Below are positions 33,831 through 45,744 of a DNA stretch of 64,000 nt, in pieces (position 1 is the stretch's first letter; each line of letters opens with the position of its first letter). A program made the position numbers and the translations under genes. Origin of the DNA: Diogma glabrata (Eukaryota; Arthropoda; Insecta; Diptera; Cylindrotomidae); NCBI GenBank assembly GCA_963693315.1, contig OY856188.1:192226766-192290765 (forward strand), read 5' to 3'. The notes below the pieces were generated by a model that was not told where the DNA came from, did no database searches, and was given only the letters and a program-made list of their open reading frames with translations.

Positions 33831-35546
33831 TATAAATTTGAAAGAATCTCAGTCTCAGTTGAACTAAAGACACAATTTCTAATGTACCAAACCCAAACTT
33901 AACAAGAAATATTCACCAATATGTCATACATTTATAATAAATTGTAACGACGGACTATTTTCAATTTTTACTCTAAAGTAATAGTATTCGTATTCAAAGA
34001 AATTCGCTAATAATTTATTTTCTTCAATTGTAAGCGTAGGAACATTTGTTTGTACTACTGTATTTTTTTTTGTTTCAATTAATGATACATTGCAAAACAT
34101 GTTTTGCATAAATGATTGTTTGTATTAGTGGAAATTGCTTGTTACACTAATGGAGTGGGAAACAGAAAACCTATAATATGTGTATATAAGCGATCAAATT
34201 GTTTGATCAATTTGCAAAAGTGCAAATATTTATTCTATTTTTATTATAGGGAATTAAATTATTTGTTTCAATTGTGATATCGAAGTTTTTTATTTATTTA
34301 TTTTCGATGTAATAAGTTTTAGTGAAAGTTGTTTGATAAATCATTTAGTGAATAAAATGAGAATGAAAAAAAATGAATCTAAAAAAAATCACCAGTTTAA
34401 ATGCGAAAACGTGAAAATAGTTATTCAGGGGAAGTAATAACGAAACCGTTCAACACACTTTTTATACCCAACGGTTACGGTGATCGCTTCATTCCACGCC
34501 GTTACATGTTAAATGCAAATATTCATACCACCGAACTTAAAACTATGGAAGGCTAATATTGCTATCTAAAATAGCAACACATTTGGTTTTAGACCATTCA
34601 ATTTTGCAGATGTTGAAAAACTTTCAATGTCGTTTATAAAATATTATTTTTCAAAATATCATCAAATTTTTCTATTTAGTTATAAATATGACCAAAAATG
34701 ATCAAAACTATTGAAAATTTTTCAACAAAAATTAACATTAGTAATACACGCATGTTGTTTTTCTTATTTTCATACATTACAATATTATGATGAAAAGGTT
34801 TTTCTACCCCATTGTGATCGGTAGTAGAGGAGTTAAGATATATAAAAGTTTAACATTTTCTGTTTCATTTCTTTTATTTTTTCGAGAGGCCAACTGCAAG
34901 AAAACAAATATTTGCCCGCTAATTTTATTTTCATTCCGAACTGTCAAATTGGTTTATATTTTTATATTATCAAACAATTTTTGAAGTTGTGTTGTGTGAA
35001 AAAGCCTCCGACTTTTGAAAAGAAAACAGAATTTCGAATTCAAATGAAAAACAAATTCGTTATTCTAAATTAAATTTGGACAATTTTGTTATGCTAAATA
35101 CAACAATTTTCTTAGTTTTAATATATATAAATAAATTAAAATTATATGACAATCATTATCAATAGTGTAGTAAACACTAAACGCCTGATTTCAATTTTTA
35201 AAAAATATAATTGTTAGAATTTAGATATACCAAAGAATTAAGAGAATAGAGGAAGTGAAATTGATGTTAAAATTTGAAGCAATTTTTGCATATCAATAAA
35301 TTGTTACTAACACACTTACGTTTTAGTAGAGGCGCCGTAAATATTTCTATTATTGCATTGAATTCCAAATTTAAGTGTATTTTTGCCCCCAAAATTAATA
35401 TAAAAAAGAGACGCCATTACATAAAAAAGAAAAACGACAAATAGAAAAACAACATAAAAAAATTGGAACAACTTAGCACCGAAGCTAACAACTTAGCACC
35501 GAAAAAAAGAGAGGAGAAGGGAGAAAAACGACTTCAAATATTTTTG
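33831..35546. other. AT-rich intergenic DNA
   Basis: No gene recognised. A short repeat, AACAACTTAGCACCGAA, occurs twice at about 35467-35500. Confidence 0.55.
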
Positions 35547-35548
35547 TG

Positions 35549-35637
35549 TATATATACAGTAGGTTCATTTCCTTAGTCTCTTAATTCTTTGGTATATATA
35601 CAGGAGTTTCATTTCCTTAGTCTCTTAATTCTTTGAG
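35549..35637. repeat. Two-copy tandem repeat, about 43 bp
   Basis: TATATACAG followed by TTCATTTCCTTAGTCTCTTA appears twice, ending in TTCTTTG, directly before the pogo-like element. Confidence 0.85.
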
Positions 35638-35646
35638 ATATACATA

Positions 35647-37112
35647 CAGTAATCCCTCCGACTGCGCGGGTTTTAACTGCGCGATTTCCACTGCGCGAGA
35701 TGAGTTTTCAATACTAATTTTCGCACTGCGCAATTAAAATTTCACACTGCGCGTAGTTTAAAAATTTTTTTTAGAATATGTAGGTGAATTTCGTACAATT
35801 AAAATGAAAAAAAAATTACATTTTTTCACAAATCGAACAGATTTGAACAAAATCACGCATTTGGGATTTGGCTTAAAACATTTCTTCCTCAATATCATAT
35901 TGAAAAAAATATACGTGTTCGAGGATTTTTTTTTTTTGGAAAATAGAGGCGATCTAAATTTCGAGAATTTCGTGATTTTTGGCTTGACGTTTATTTTCAA
36001 AAATTCATAACTTCGGTTCTATTAATGATAGAAGCTTTTGTTTTATTTTATTTTAAAGTTAAGAGATGGAATTAATAAAAAATATATTCAATAAAAATTA
36101 TTAGCGAATTCCGATTGTTATAAACAAATAAAATGTTAAAATCGATTTTTAGTGATTGCCCTACAAAAATAAAGAGTATTTGATATAACAATCGTATTCT
36201 ACGTTCAATGGAGAAAATAGTTTTACTGTTAGAAATAAATTAATTTATCCAGCGCGGGACAACAAAAATTTATGGAATTTTTTGTCTTTCCGCGCTCGAT
36301 AAATTAATTTATTTCTAATGCTACTCGTACACGAGAGAGCAAAATTGCAGATGTCAGAGAGAAAGTGTCTGACTTATTGCTAAACTGTTTACACATAGTA
36401 ATTTGTTAATAATTTTTGTAGATAACAATTTTTTTTTAAAGTTCATCTTTTAGCTTTAAAATAAAACAGAAAAAAATTTCTATCATTACCAGAACCGAAG
36501 TTATGAATCTTTGCAAATAAGTCTTCCAGCAAAAAATCACGAAATCCTCGAAATTTAGAACCGCTTTATTTTCGAAAAAAAAAATCTCGAGCACGCATAT
36601 CTTTTTTTCGTGGGAAATGGGAATTTGGGAATTTTCCTATAAAAGCCCTAAAAAAAATTTCAGCCAAATCAAAAATGTGTTCGCTTTGTAAAAGAATGAC
36701 CCATATATGTAGGAATTTGCATTAGAAATTCAGTTTATTTTTAACTGTGTGGCTGGAACATTCAATATAGATCAATTTCAATTTCAAGTCAGTAAGAATA
36801 TTCTAAACAAATTCATATTATTGATTTTATTTTTTTTGATTTGAGTTGTTTTTTGAAATGTTATTTATGTTAATTTATCTGTTAACTTATGAAGTGTTTT
36901 CTTTTTAAGAGTTGTCGAAGTAATACATGTTTTTCAGGCTGTATATATTCATTTTTGTTTAATTATAACTTTAAATAATTTTTTTTTGAATTTTTTTCAA
37001 AATTTGGAACCGAACCCCCCATTTTCTTACAAAGTAGGGTTCACATTGCGCGGTTTTGTATTGCGCGCTGTTTTTCTGGAACGGAACTACCGCGCAGTCG
37101 GAGGGATTACTG
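35647..37112. mobile_element. Pogo-like (Tc1/mariner) foldback element with TA target
   Basis: Termini CAGTAATCCCTCCGACTGCG and its reverse complement are flanked by TA at 35645-35646 and 37113-37114. CAGT-type ends with TA are typical of pogo/Tigger elements. Much of the 1466-bp interior is also an imperfect palindrome: for example CATAACTTCGGTTCT (about 36006) pairs with AGAACCGAAGTTATG (about 36491), and the centre has TAAATTAATTTATCCAGCGC pairing with GCGCTCGATAAATTAATTTA. CGCG motifs repeat near both ends (ACTGCGCG). No transposase frame is present; the 60-80 residue frames inside are low-complexity. Confidence 0.8.
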
Positions 37113-37155
37113 TATAACTATTGAGAATTAAACAATGTGACGTTTGACGTTTATT

Positions 37156-37409
37156 GGCTGTGGCCCATTTCTCGATGAAATTGAAATTGAATCTGCAAAT
37201 CGACCAAAAAATTTCAATTTACTCTGCTATCGTACTTGAGTAAATTTTGACAGATTGTGTTGAAATTCAAATAATATTTGTTTTTCAATAATTATTTTTT
37301 CGTAATTAAATTTTTGTAGAAGAAAATAAAGCAAAACAAAATAAAATATTTCAGCGAGAGACGTCAAAATTTCAATTTCATCGGCATTTTTGAGAAATGG
37401 GCCACGGCC
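37156..37409. mobile_element. Small MITE with GGCTGTGGCCCATTTCTC ends
   Basis: Inverted ends GGCTGTGGCCCATTTCTC (left) and GAGAAATGGGCCACGGCC (right), extended inward by GATGAAATTGAAATT. The total is 254 bp, with no coding capacity and no convincing target duplication. Confidence 0.7.
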
Positions 37410-38066
37410 ATTTTATATTATATTTTTTCGACCTTTCGTATGTAATAAATTTTCTTTATATTGGCAGTGGAAAATTGAACGTAGAACGAGAGGAATATAT
37501 TTTTGTTGCTGTTTTTTGAAAATTTTGTATGGAACTAGCATTCCATCTAATATGATTTCAATGATTCATACATTTAATGTCAATCATCAAGCAACTACAA
37601 AAGTTAATTTCCAATTTTTCAATTCTTCTCAAAATTGCTGGATTAATTGAAATCCGACTGTGAAGGACCATGAATTGGAGAGGCTCACTCCTCTTGTTGA
37701 ATCTTGTTGAATTGTTGTAGCCGATTTATAAAACGGGAAATGAAACACGATCTCTGGTAAACTAATACTGGAATAATTAATACTTTCTTATTCCTTTGAA
37801 TAAAATTTTTTTTGGCCAAGTATTTTTATTTGATGTTGTTGTTACAAAGGTGGATTAACAAGAGACAGAAAAAAAAAATTTTAAAAAACACACTTTTATT
37901 GAAAATGAACTAAAAACTAAAAAATAAAATTTGCCAAAGAAACAAAGGTTATATTCAAACGTTAAATCTTTTATTAATAACTATATGTTTGCTTTCAAAC
38001 TATAATAAGGAAATAAATATTTAAATATCTTTTTATACAATTTAACACAGATGGCAAAATTAGATG
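37410..38066. other. AT-rich intergenic DNA
   Basis: A frame of 86 residues at 37390-37650 overlaps the MITE end and resembles nothing known. Nothing else was seen. Confidence 0.5.
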
Positions 38067-38068
38067 TA

Positions 38069-38409
38069 CAGACTAGAATACTATTTAACTAGAAGTTTTG
38101 TTAGATAAATAATTTCCCGTTACAGTTTTTTACAAAAAATAAAAGTGGGTGGCGCAGTCAGCGTATTGAAGTAATACTTTCAATTGAAGTAATACTTTGT
38201 ATTATAAGTAATTTATAATACTTTAAAATAGTTGAATTAAGTTTTAGTATTTATGCTTATTACTTAACTAAGATTAAGAATTAGCACATTTTCTACATAT
38301 TTAGTGCCCTTCTATATTGACTACGCCACCCACTTTTATTTTTTGTAAAAAACTTTAACGGAAAATTATTTATCTAACAAAACTTCTAGTTAAAGAGTAT
38401 TCTAGTCTG
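38069..38409. mobile_element. MITE with 90-bp inverted repeats and TA target
   Basis: Ends CAGACTAGAATACT and AGTATTCTAGTCTG are flanked by TA (38067-38068 and 38410-38411). The arms run inward about 90 bp (TCTAACAAAACTTCTAGTTA, TGGGTGGCG/CGCCACCCA) with few mismatches. The middle repeats AGTAATACTTT. The TA target and size suggest a Tc1/mariner-type MITE. Confidence 0.85.
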
Positions 38410-38411
38410 TA

Positions 38412-39543
38412 AAGTTTATAGCTTTAAATTAAAATGAAATGTCGTACTTCGATTTTTTTAAATATTCATTTTTATAATGTAGGGCTTTTTATCCATATAA
38501 AAATTGACACAAACATGTATGATGTCTATGATTATAATGATATACACAGTATTACCGAATTTCCTACGCTCAAAATGGGTCAATCAGATTATGAGGATTT
38601 CCATGCAATTGTTTAAGGTCTTTTAGAGTGAAGAAAAATTTGAATTTTTTTTCTTCAGTTTTATAAAGTTTTTTGCTTTAAAACTTTTAGAAATACGTAC
38701 TGACTGCTCCAACAAACTTGTCTTTTAAATTTGGGATCAATCACATAATGGGAAGTTACTGAAAAATGGATCACAAAATTCCACCCAACACAGCTGTCAA
38801 AAATCAAGTTAAATAAAAGTGTGTAAAAAGCGCAAAGTTATTCCTGTTTGACAATTTGTTATAAAAAATTTACTGGGGATTTTTTGAGATCAATTAAACG
38901 CAATTATGTAAAGAAGTACATAATTGGAATTTTTTAATTCAAATGTTGGAAGTTTAAATTTATATATTATAAATTTACATTTTATAGGACTTTACTTAAT
39001 TATCTAACACATCATATTTTTAATCTATTATAATTAAATTAATTACAAACAATATAAAAATAGGAACAAAATTCAAACATTTATATTAACTGTTAAAAAT
39101 AATAAATAAATATATTAAATAATAATAAATATATTAACTGTTAAAAATAATAATAATTAAACATCATTTATACATTTATATTTGTTTTATATTTTTTTAA
39201 TAATACTAATTATCACTATTTATCTTTTTTAATTTTAGGTAAGGAAAATAATCAATTTGAAAAATTAATTGATGAACTAAATTTAACAACAAAAACATCA
39301 ACAAAAATTTAGATCCATAGATTCAGGAAATTCAGGAAAATAAAAATAAGATAAGCTTTTTATATTATTTAATTTTTATTCATATATTAACAATTTAGTG
39401 TATAATTATTATACATAATCTGTTGAATTTGAATTGTTTATTGTAAAAATAATATAATAAACAATTCGAAATATTCGTAGTCGGTAAGATACAATAGTTG
39501 TTTAATGTTGTTTGTTGTTGATTTGTTGAATCGTTGTTGATGT
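38412..39543. other. AT-rich intergenic DNA
   Basis: No gene seen. The motif TATATTAACTGTTAAAAATAA occurs twice near 39083 and 39130, as a short local repeat. Confidence 0.5.
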
Positions 39544-39551
39544 ATTTGAAC

Positions 39552-40290
39552 TAGGGTTTCTCATTTCCCGTAGAAATTCAAATCCCGGGAAGCCGGGACA
39601 AAAAGTATCCAATTCCCGGGATCCCGGGAAACGCTGAAAAGCTAGATTTTTCTAATTGGGTGGTAGAAAAATGTGTAAAATTAAAACAGCACAAAAAATG
39701 CGCTATTGATTTTTATATTTCCATTATTTCTAATTAGAAAAACTTCAAAAATTAAATAAAAAAGAATACATAAAAACAAAACAAAAATAAATTCATAATA
39801 CTAATTTTTAAACAATTTTTCAAAAAACTAGGTTGTCAATGGCGCCATCACTCAATTTTGTCCGAATTTTCGTGACGAAAGGTCCATTGAACCATCCGTC
39901 CAACAGAACCATTAAACATAAATTAAGAGAAATGAAGCGCAAGTTTTAGGTAGATTTCTCAGAAAAATCTACCTATTTTAAGTTTGATTGGTTTTAATTT
40001 GTTGTGGTTATATGTGTCAAAAAAACAATACAAAAAAACCATGATACCATATGTGTCAAAAAAATATTTTCTTAATTTTGAACGAAATTAATTACTACAG
40101 AGGGAAAAGAATTAAAGAATTGCACTCGATTTTCGAGTGAGAAAACTTTTAATATCTTTGAAAAAAGTACAAAAAAATGTTAATAAAAATTAGCGGGATA
40201 TCCGGGATCCCGGGGTGAAATCCCGGGAAAACGGGATGAAAATTTACCTCCGGGATCCCGGGAAAACGGGATCCCGTTTGAGAAACCCTA
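39552..40290. mobile_element. hAT-type MITE with CCCGGGATCCCGGG-rich ends
   Basis: Termini TAGGGTTTCTCA and TGAGAAACCCTA, with exact 8-bp duplications ATTTGAAC at 39544-39551 and 40291-40298. Sub-terminal GC-rich palindromes (CCCGGGATCCCGGG) stand out in an otherwise AT-rich 739-bp element. No transposase is encoded. Confidence 0.88.
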
Positions 40291-40484
40291 ATTTGAACCA
40301 TTTATTAATTATCCTTTGTTTAGATTGACGATTTTGACAGTTAAACTTAGACTTAGTATCAAGTTATCCAGCTGATAAAATTGTCTATTAAGATATCAAT
40401 TTTGATCTTTTTTTTGATTGTTTTGTTGAAATTTATTTTGAGGATTGTTTTCAGATTTATTTTGAGATTTAACTGTAACTTAAA

Positions 40485-41660
40485 ATGGCGAACTTGTCTA
40501 TCAATTTTGCTAATATAAGAGGGTTGAACGTCAGTCTAAATGCAGTGCATCTCTATCTTGAGAATCTTAAGCATGATATTCTTTTTTTAACGGAAACGAT
40601 TATATCAGCGCGAGAGCTGTATCGTTAGACAAAACTAAATATGTTTGTCCTAACTATGAGCTTGAATTTTCATTCTACTTTAAGCATGTTGTTTGTGCGT
40701 TTATTAGAAATTCTGTACCATATGTGAGAATAAATAATTTTGAATTAAATTCGAAATTTCACAAAATGGTTTCCCCTTAAGATTACCTGCTCTAATCAAA
40801 CTCTGTTTGTCTTTGGATTCTATCGTTCGCCCAAATCACCGGAGAACATATATTTATTTCATTACCTATTTGAAAAGGTAGATAGGTTGACTGTATATCC
40901 TAACGCTTAAATTATAGTTCTTGGTGATTTCAATGTTCATAATAAAGAACAGTTTACACATACCTCTAAAACTGATGAATTAGGTAAAGAAGCTGAACTT
41001 TTTGCTCTTTATCATAATTTCACTCAGGTAATAGATCAGCCTACCAGAGTTCCTGACATTCTTGGCCAAAGTAGTAACTTGCTCGATTTGTTTTTGATAA
41101 ATGATCCTTCGTTGGTTCAATTTAAAGTATCAGAGCCTTTGGGTGGATCAGATCATAATTTGATCTCCACACATTTAAATATACAAGTACCTAAACAGCT
41201 TAAAACTAATCCTCGTCTTGTTTGGGATTATAAAGCTGCAAATTGGCAGCGAATTAGAGATTTTTGTAAATGGTTTCCCTGGAAACGCAACTGTCTTTCC
41301 AGCCAAGATCCAAACATTGTTGCTTCTAATTTTTCAAAAATTTTAATAATGGGTATGCGTAGGTTTGTTCCAAATAGTTTGATTGTTCCGAAGGTTGATC
41401 GATGGTTTTCAAGTAAATGTAAAAAAGCAATAAAAATTAAAAAAAAGGCTTTTCAAAAGTTTATTCAAAACAATACCGAATAGAATGAAATTCATGTAGA
41501 AAACTAATAGATGCAGAGAAACATAATGCTAGATTCAACAATTAATCCCATCCATAGTTTGGCTGATGAAAGCTCACTTCATGCGTCACATGAAATGCCA
41601 AATTTGAATGCACCTTCAAATCTTAATGTCGCTAGATCAAACTTGATAGGGTCATTAAAT
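40485..41660 (+). pseudogene. LINE ORF2: endonuclease with deletion into the RT palm
   Basis: The translation starts near 40485 with MANLSINFANIRGLN and FLTET, the first metal-binding glutamate region of an APE-type endonuclease. It continues in shifted frames with LILGDFNVHNKEQ (about 40920; D and N of the GDFN motif) and in the open frame 41079-41483 with LLDLFLIND, GGSDHNLIS (SDH motif near residue 25) and a basic linker ending KKAFQKFIQ. Only about 50 bases later the frame at 41511 reads INPIHSLADESSLHAS, the normally distant RT catalytic FADD box, degraded to LADE. Fingers and most of the palm are deleted. After about 41660 it becomes non-coding AT-rich DNA. Confidence 0.85.
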
Positions 41661-41959
41661 ATTAAAATGCAATATTTAAAAATATACTTTTTACTGTTTA
41701 AAAAATATCGATTTCGACTTACGTCATCCTCAGTTCTTAAATTATTATTACAATTTTTGCTTAAACTATTACTTATATACTTGAAACTACTGCTGTTTTT
41801 TATTATTATGTCATATATTTTGTTAGTTTTAGTGTTGATTTTATCATTTAAAATATTGTTATTGTTTTTATGTTTATATATTTCTATTTCTTCCAATCTA
41901 TCTAGATTCTGTCCTTTCGTTTTTTTATGTAATATGGTTAAATTTGTGTTGATAGTGGT

Positions 41960-42400
41960 GTATTTATGTTTTACTTCGGTCTGAAAGACCTAAGTATTAC
42001 ATTCATGAGCTCAAAGTGAAATTCTTACCCCCACTTTTTTTTGGCATTTCTCGACGTTTTAGGACCTACTGATTCTACAAAAGCAAAAAAAAAAAAAATG
42101 TGTGTCTGTCTGTCGGCCGTCCGTCCGGCCGTCACAACCGACGAAATCTAGAAAACCGCTGGACGGATTTCAAAATTTTTTTTTCTAAAAATAGGTTTAC
42201 TCAATGGGAAGAGCCGAAATGACGATGTGTTCGATAACTGTACCGGAAGTGTGTCAAAAAAATCGTCAAGTGTGTCAAAACATGGAAATTTGCATATTTT
42301 TTGCTTAAAAATCGATCATTTTAAGTGATTACGAGTAGAAATATTAAATTTGGAGAAATCTTGATGGTCGGGATTGGTATGTGAGACCAAAATCTAGATT
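41960..42400. repeat. Unclassified repeat with GTCTGTCTGTC region
   Basis: Contains TGTGTCTGTCTGTCGGCCGT and GACGAAATCTAGAAAACCGC, then TGTGTCAAAAAAATCGTCAA, which leads into the tandem units after 42400. It has the look of a transposon or satellite leader; class unknown. Confidence 0.4.
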
Positions 42401-42404
42401 ACTG

Positions 42405-42775
42405 CATTATAAGTTTGTCAAAAAAATGTTGTCAAGTGTGTCAAAAGAAAGATTTTTATTTATTTTTTTACCCAATTTTTTGGAAAAAATTAAATTAAAA
42501 TTTTGTTTGAAATGAAATTTTATTATTATTATTGAGAACTATGGTATTATAAGTTTGTCAAAAAAATGTTGTCAAGTGTGTCAAAAGAAAGATTTTTATT
42601 TATTTTTTTACCCAAGTTTTTGAAAAAAAATTAATTTAATAATTTGTATAACATGAAAATATATTATTATTATAGAGAATTATGGCATTATAAGTTTGTC
42701 AAAAAAATAATGTCAAGCGTGTCAAAAAATGATTTCATTGATTTTTTTAGCCAATTTTTTGGGGAAAAAATGTAG
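42405..42775. repeat. Three-unit tandem repeat, about 140 bp
   Basis: AAGTTTGTCAAAAAAATG(T) followed by GTCAAG(T/C)GTGTCAAAA, an AT-rich stretch and CCCAATTTTTTGG occurs near 42411, 42549 and 42690, a period of about 140 bp. The third unit is the most diverged. Confidence 0.8.
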
Positions 42776-42829
42776 CTGTTTTTATGACGTAAATGTAGTT
42801 GAAAATGAATTTGGACATGGAAATTTTTT

Positions 42830-43715
42830 AATATGTTATAGTTTTTAAATTTTTTTTGGAATTTTGAAAAAAGGTTGTATTTTTGATTTTGTAATAATTT
42901 TTGCAATAATTTTAGAATTTTGGAAAAAGTTTTAATTTTTGATTTTGTAAGAATTTTTGGAATATTTTTGGAATTTTGAAAAAAGTTTCAATTTTTGATT
43001 TTGTAATAATTTTTGGAATATTTTTAGAATGTTGAAAAAAGTTTGATTTTATTATAATTTTTACAATATTTTTGGAATTTTGAAAGAAATATGAATTTGT
43101 GATTTTGTAATATTTTCTCGAATCGCTGAATTGAAGGTTTTTGAATAGTTTGCTGAAAATATAATTAAAAATGAAATTGGACATGGACATTTTTGAATTT
43201 GTTATAGTTTTTGAATATTTTTGGAATTTTGAAAAAGTTTCAATTTTTGATTTTGTAAGAATTTTTGGAACATTTTTAGAATTTTGAAAAATTTTAAATT
43301 TTTGATTTTATTTTAATTTTTATAATTTTGGAAAAAGTTTCAATTTTTGATATTGTTATAATTTTTGTAATATTTTTAGAGTTTTGGAAAAAGTTTGAAT
43401 TTTTGAATTTTTAAGAATTTTTGGAATATTATTAGAATTTAGAAAAAGTTTAAATATTTGATTTTATTCTAATTTTCGGAATATTTTTGGAATTTTGAAA
43501 AAAGTTTCAATTTTTGATTTTGTATAATTTTTGCAATATTTTCAGAATTTTTGAAAAAAGTTTCAATTTTTGATTTTGTAATAATTTTTTGAATATTTTT
43601 AGAATGTTGAAAAAAGTTTGATTTTATTTAATTTTTACAATATTTTTGGAATTTTGAAAGAAATATGAATTTGTGATTTTGTAATATTTTCTCGAAACGC
43701 TAAATGGAGAGGTTT
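42830..43715. repeat. AT-rich degenerate tandem array, about 57-bp unit
   Basis: Roughly a dozen or more loose copies of a unit built from GAATTTTGAAAAAAGTTTCAA, TTTTTGATTTTGTAATAATT and TTTGGAATATTTTTG. A higher-order repeat is visible: the block ending GAAATATGAATTTGTGATTT plus TCTCGAA occurs at about 43080-43130 and again at 43650-43700. The translations are low-complexity F/N/K-rich and not genes. Confidence 0.85.
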
Positions 43716-43739
43716 TTGAGTAGTTTGCTGATTGTATCA

Positions 43740-44860
43740 TCTTTTTACTAAATTTTGCTAATTTATGATCTTTTATAATTTTCCGGCATCGTATTGATGT
43801 TTCGTGTTAGTTTTGTAATAAATTTCTAAACAGAGATTAAAAAAAATATTTGGACTTTAACAAAGAGTTATGTTTGATATACAACGCTGCCCAAAACTAA
43901 AAACCATGTCCTCATAAAAGTTTTTTGCCGAAAACTATATCAAAAACCTTAACCCAGACCGAAGTCTTGATATCTCAGAGCTGTGAGATTTCAGCCCTTC
44001 CATATTTTCTATTTTCAAATGTTGGGTATATCTGGATTTTGGATCGCTTCTGTTAATTTCATTGGTGTGCTCGATAAATCTTTTTTTGAAGGACCTCCCC
44101 GTCTGGCCTATGTAAAATTTACTGCAGTCGTCACAGGTAAGCTTATAACGAGTAAACGAAGCTTAACGAAGCTTATAACGAGTAAATTTTACTATAGACA
44201 AAATATTGCGAAATATTGCGAAGTTAAAAAAATGATAAACTTTGAAAGGCTCAATCTCGGAAACTATTGGGTCTACAGAGACAATTCTAGTATCATATTG
44301 TAGCAAATTTAGTCTACTTTAAAACCGTCCTGAGAAAGTATAAAGAAAAAACTAGTCCTTTAGGGTTATAATCGCTAAAATTTGAAAAAATAACGATTTT
44401 TTCGCGGTTTTTTCGATTTTTGACAAAGTTACGTTCGGCGCTCGAGGTCACAAACTTGGATTATTCATTAGGCCAACATCATAAACAAGTCTGCAAAAAA
44501 TCAGAACTACCGGATTTGACGCATACTACCCCATACTCTCAGGCAACAAAGTTACTGGACTATAAATGAAATAAAGAAATATTTTCAAATACGAATTTGT
44601 TATTTCCCGCGACACGGAATACTAGTTATGAAAAAATTGCTATAATTTATTTCTCAATTCCTATTTCACGATGTACCGGAATAGGGCTACTGGTCATTTT
44701 TTACGTAAAACGTATATTTCTGATGATATTTAAAAAAAAAATTATATAAATCTTTGTAATTCATAAAAAATATTTACGTACATGATTTACCCATAAAATC
44801 TTAATGGGATTTTTGAGGGATTTTTTCCTTATAGAAACGGGAAAAATCGGGATTTTTCAA
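43740..44860. other. Unannotated intergenic sequence
   Basis: A 106-residue frame at 43983-44303 matches nothing I know. GTAAGCTTATAACGAGTAAA-like sequence is repeated near 44138 and 44170. Phrases such as GAAACTATTGGGTCTACAG and CCGGATTTGACGCATACTACC suggest a decayed transposon, but no domain is recognisable. Confidence 0.4.
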
Positions 44861-44865
44861 TACGT

Positions 44866-45505
44866 CTACGGGAAATTCATTTTTAATAATCTGGCATCAC
44901 TGAAGCCACCTGAGACTAAGTGTTCCGGCCCACTTTTCCATTTGTACGCAGTTCGGACGAAGAAGTCTCTCTGCGATTTGCCAGTATGACAGGGCGGGAT
45001 CTTTACCGTTTCACCGGTTGCGGCAGCCGATTGCCGAGTGGAACGGGGGTAAGAATAAGTTTGAGGCATGATGCCGCTGATTTCATCTGAGCACTGCTGA
45101 TGACGATATTTGTAAAAAACAACGAGGTCAGCAACAGTGCGACGATGTTGTAGGTAATCAAGTTTTGATGTCAAAGTTCGATCACCCACAACTCGTATAG
45201 CCCGCTTTTGAACAGAGTCTAAGAGGGCCAAGATGGAAACAGAGGCAGCACCCCAAACTTGACAGCAGTACTCCATACAGGGACGAATATAAGACTTATA
45301 AACATGGAGCAATTGGTATGGAGTGAAAATTTGTTTGCATCTATTTAGGAGGCCGAGTTTTTTAGACGCGCTTTTTTCCATCGCCATTACATGATCGTTC
45401 CAGAGTAGGTCATTTGAAACTGTGACACCCAACCCAATAAACGAATGTTTTTACATACACCTATTGGTTCATTCTGATTCTGATTGATTTGAAATTTTGC
45501 AAATA
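44866..45505 (-). pseudogene. LINE reverse-transcriptase C-terminal region
   Basis: A 188-residue minus-strand frame (44866-45432) runs GVTVSNDLLWNDHV, SASKKLGLLNRCKQIF, YKSYIRPCMEYCCQVWGAAS, LLDSVQKRAIRVVGDR, HRRTVADLVVFYKYRHQQC, ending in KSGPEHLVSGGF, the domain after the RT palm in Jockey/CR1-type LINEs. The upstream stretch EPIGVCKNIRLLG (about 45440-45475) belongs to it but is shifted by a frameshift. It differs from the copy at 46216-46809 by about one residue in ten. Both ends are lost: sequence diverges after SGGF on one side and before about 45505 on the other, so this is a truncated relic. Confidence 0.9.
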
Positions 45506-45690
45506 ATATTTTTATGGGTATTGACACTAAATGGGAGGGTGTCGCACAAAAAATAAAAAAGTTTTTATTTAAGGTCCAGAACAAAATTTCTCAACTTTAA
45601 GTGGCCGGAGGCACGTCTTAGAATCGACCGATTGATATCAGATTTTGCAAATAATATTTTTATGGGTATTCGCACAAAATGTGAGGGTGC
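45490..45690. repeat. Direct repeat pair, about 55 bp, between two LINE pieces
   Basis: TTTTGCAAATAATATTTTTA, then TGGGTATT, then GGGAGGGTGTCGC/GTGAGGGTGCCGC, occurs at about 45490-45543 and 45635-45688, a period of about 144 bp. It fills the gap between the minus-strand and plus-strand LINE copies. Confidence 0.75.
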
Positions 45691-45744
45691 CGCAAACTAT
45701 ACAATGAAAAAAAAAATTCCAGTGTAATCCAAGGGCCACCCTAA

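Noticed and set aside
35758..36010. Opposed 68- and 80-residue frames in the pogo-like element
   Set aside because: Overlapping on opposite strands, low complexity, no transposase motif, and located in palindromic DNA.
41660..41984. Hydrophobic C-terminal half of the frame 41511-41984 as a membrane protein
   Set aside because: Only its first part matches a LINE; the rest is T-rich DNA whose translation is L/I/F by composition.
42688..43190. F/N/K-rich minus-strand frames of 72 and 92 residues
   Set aside because: They read the AT-rich tandem array and repeat with its period.
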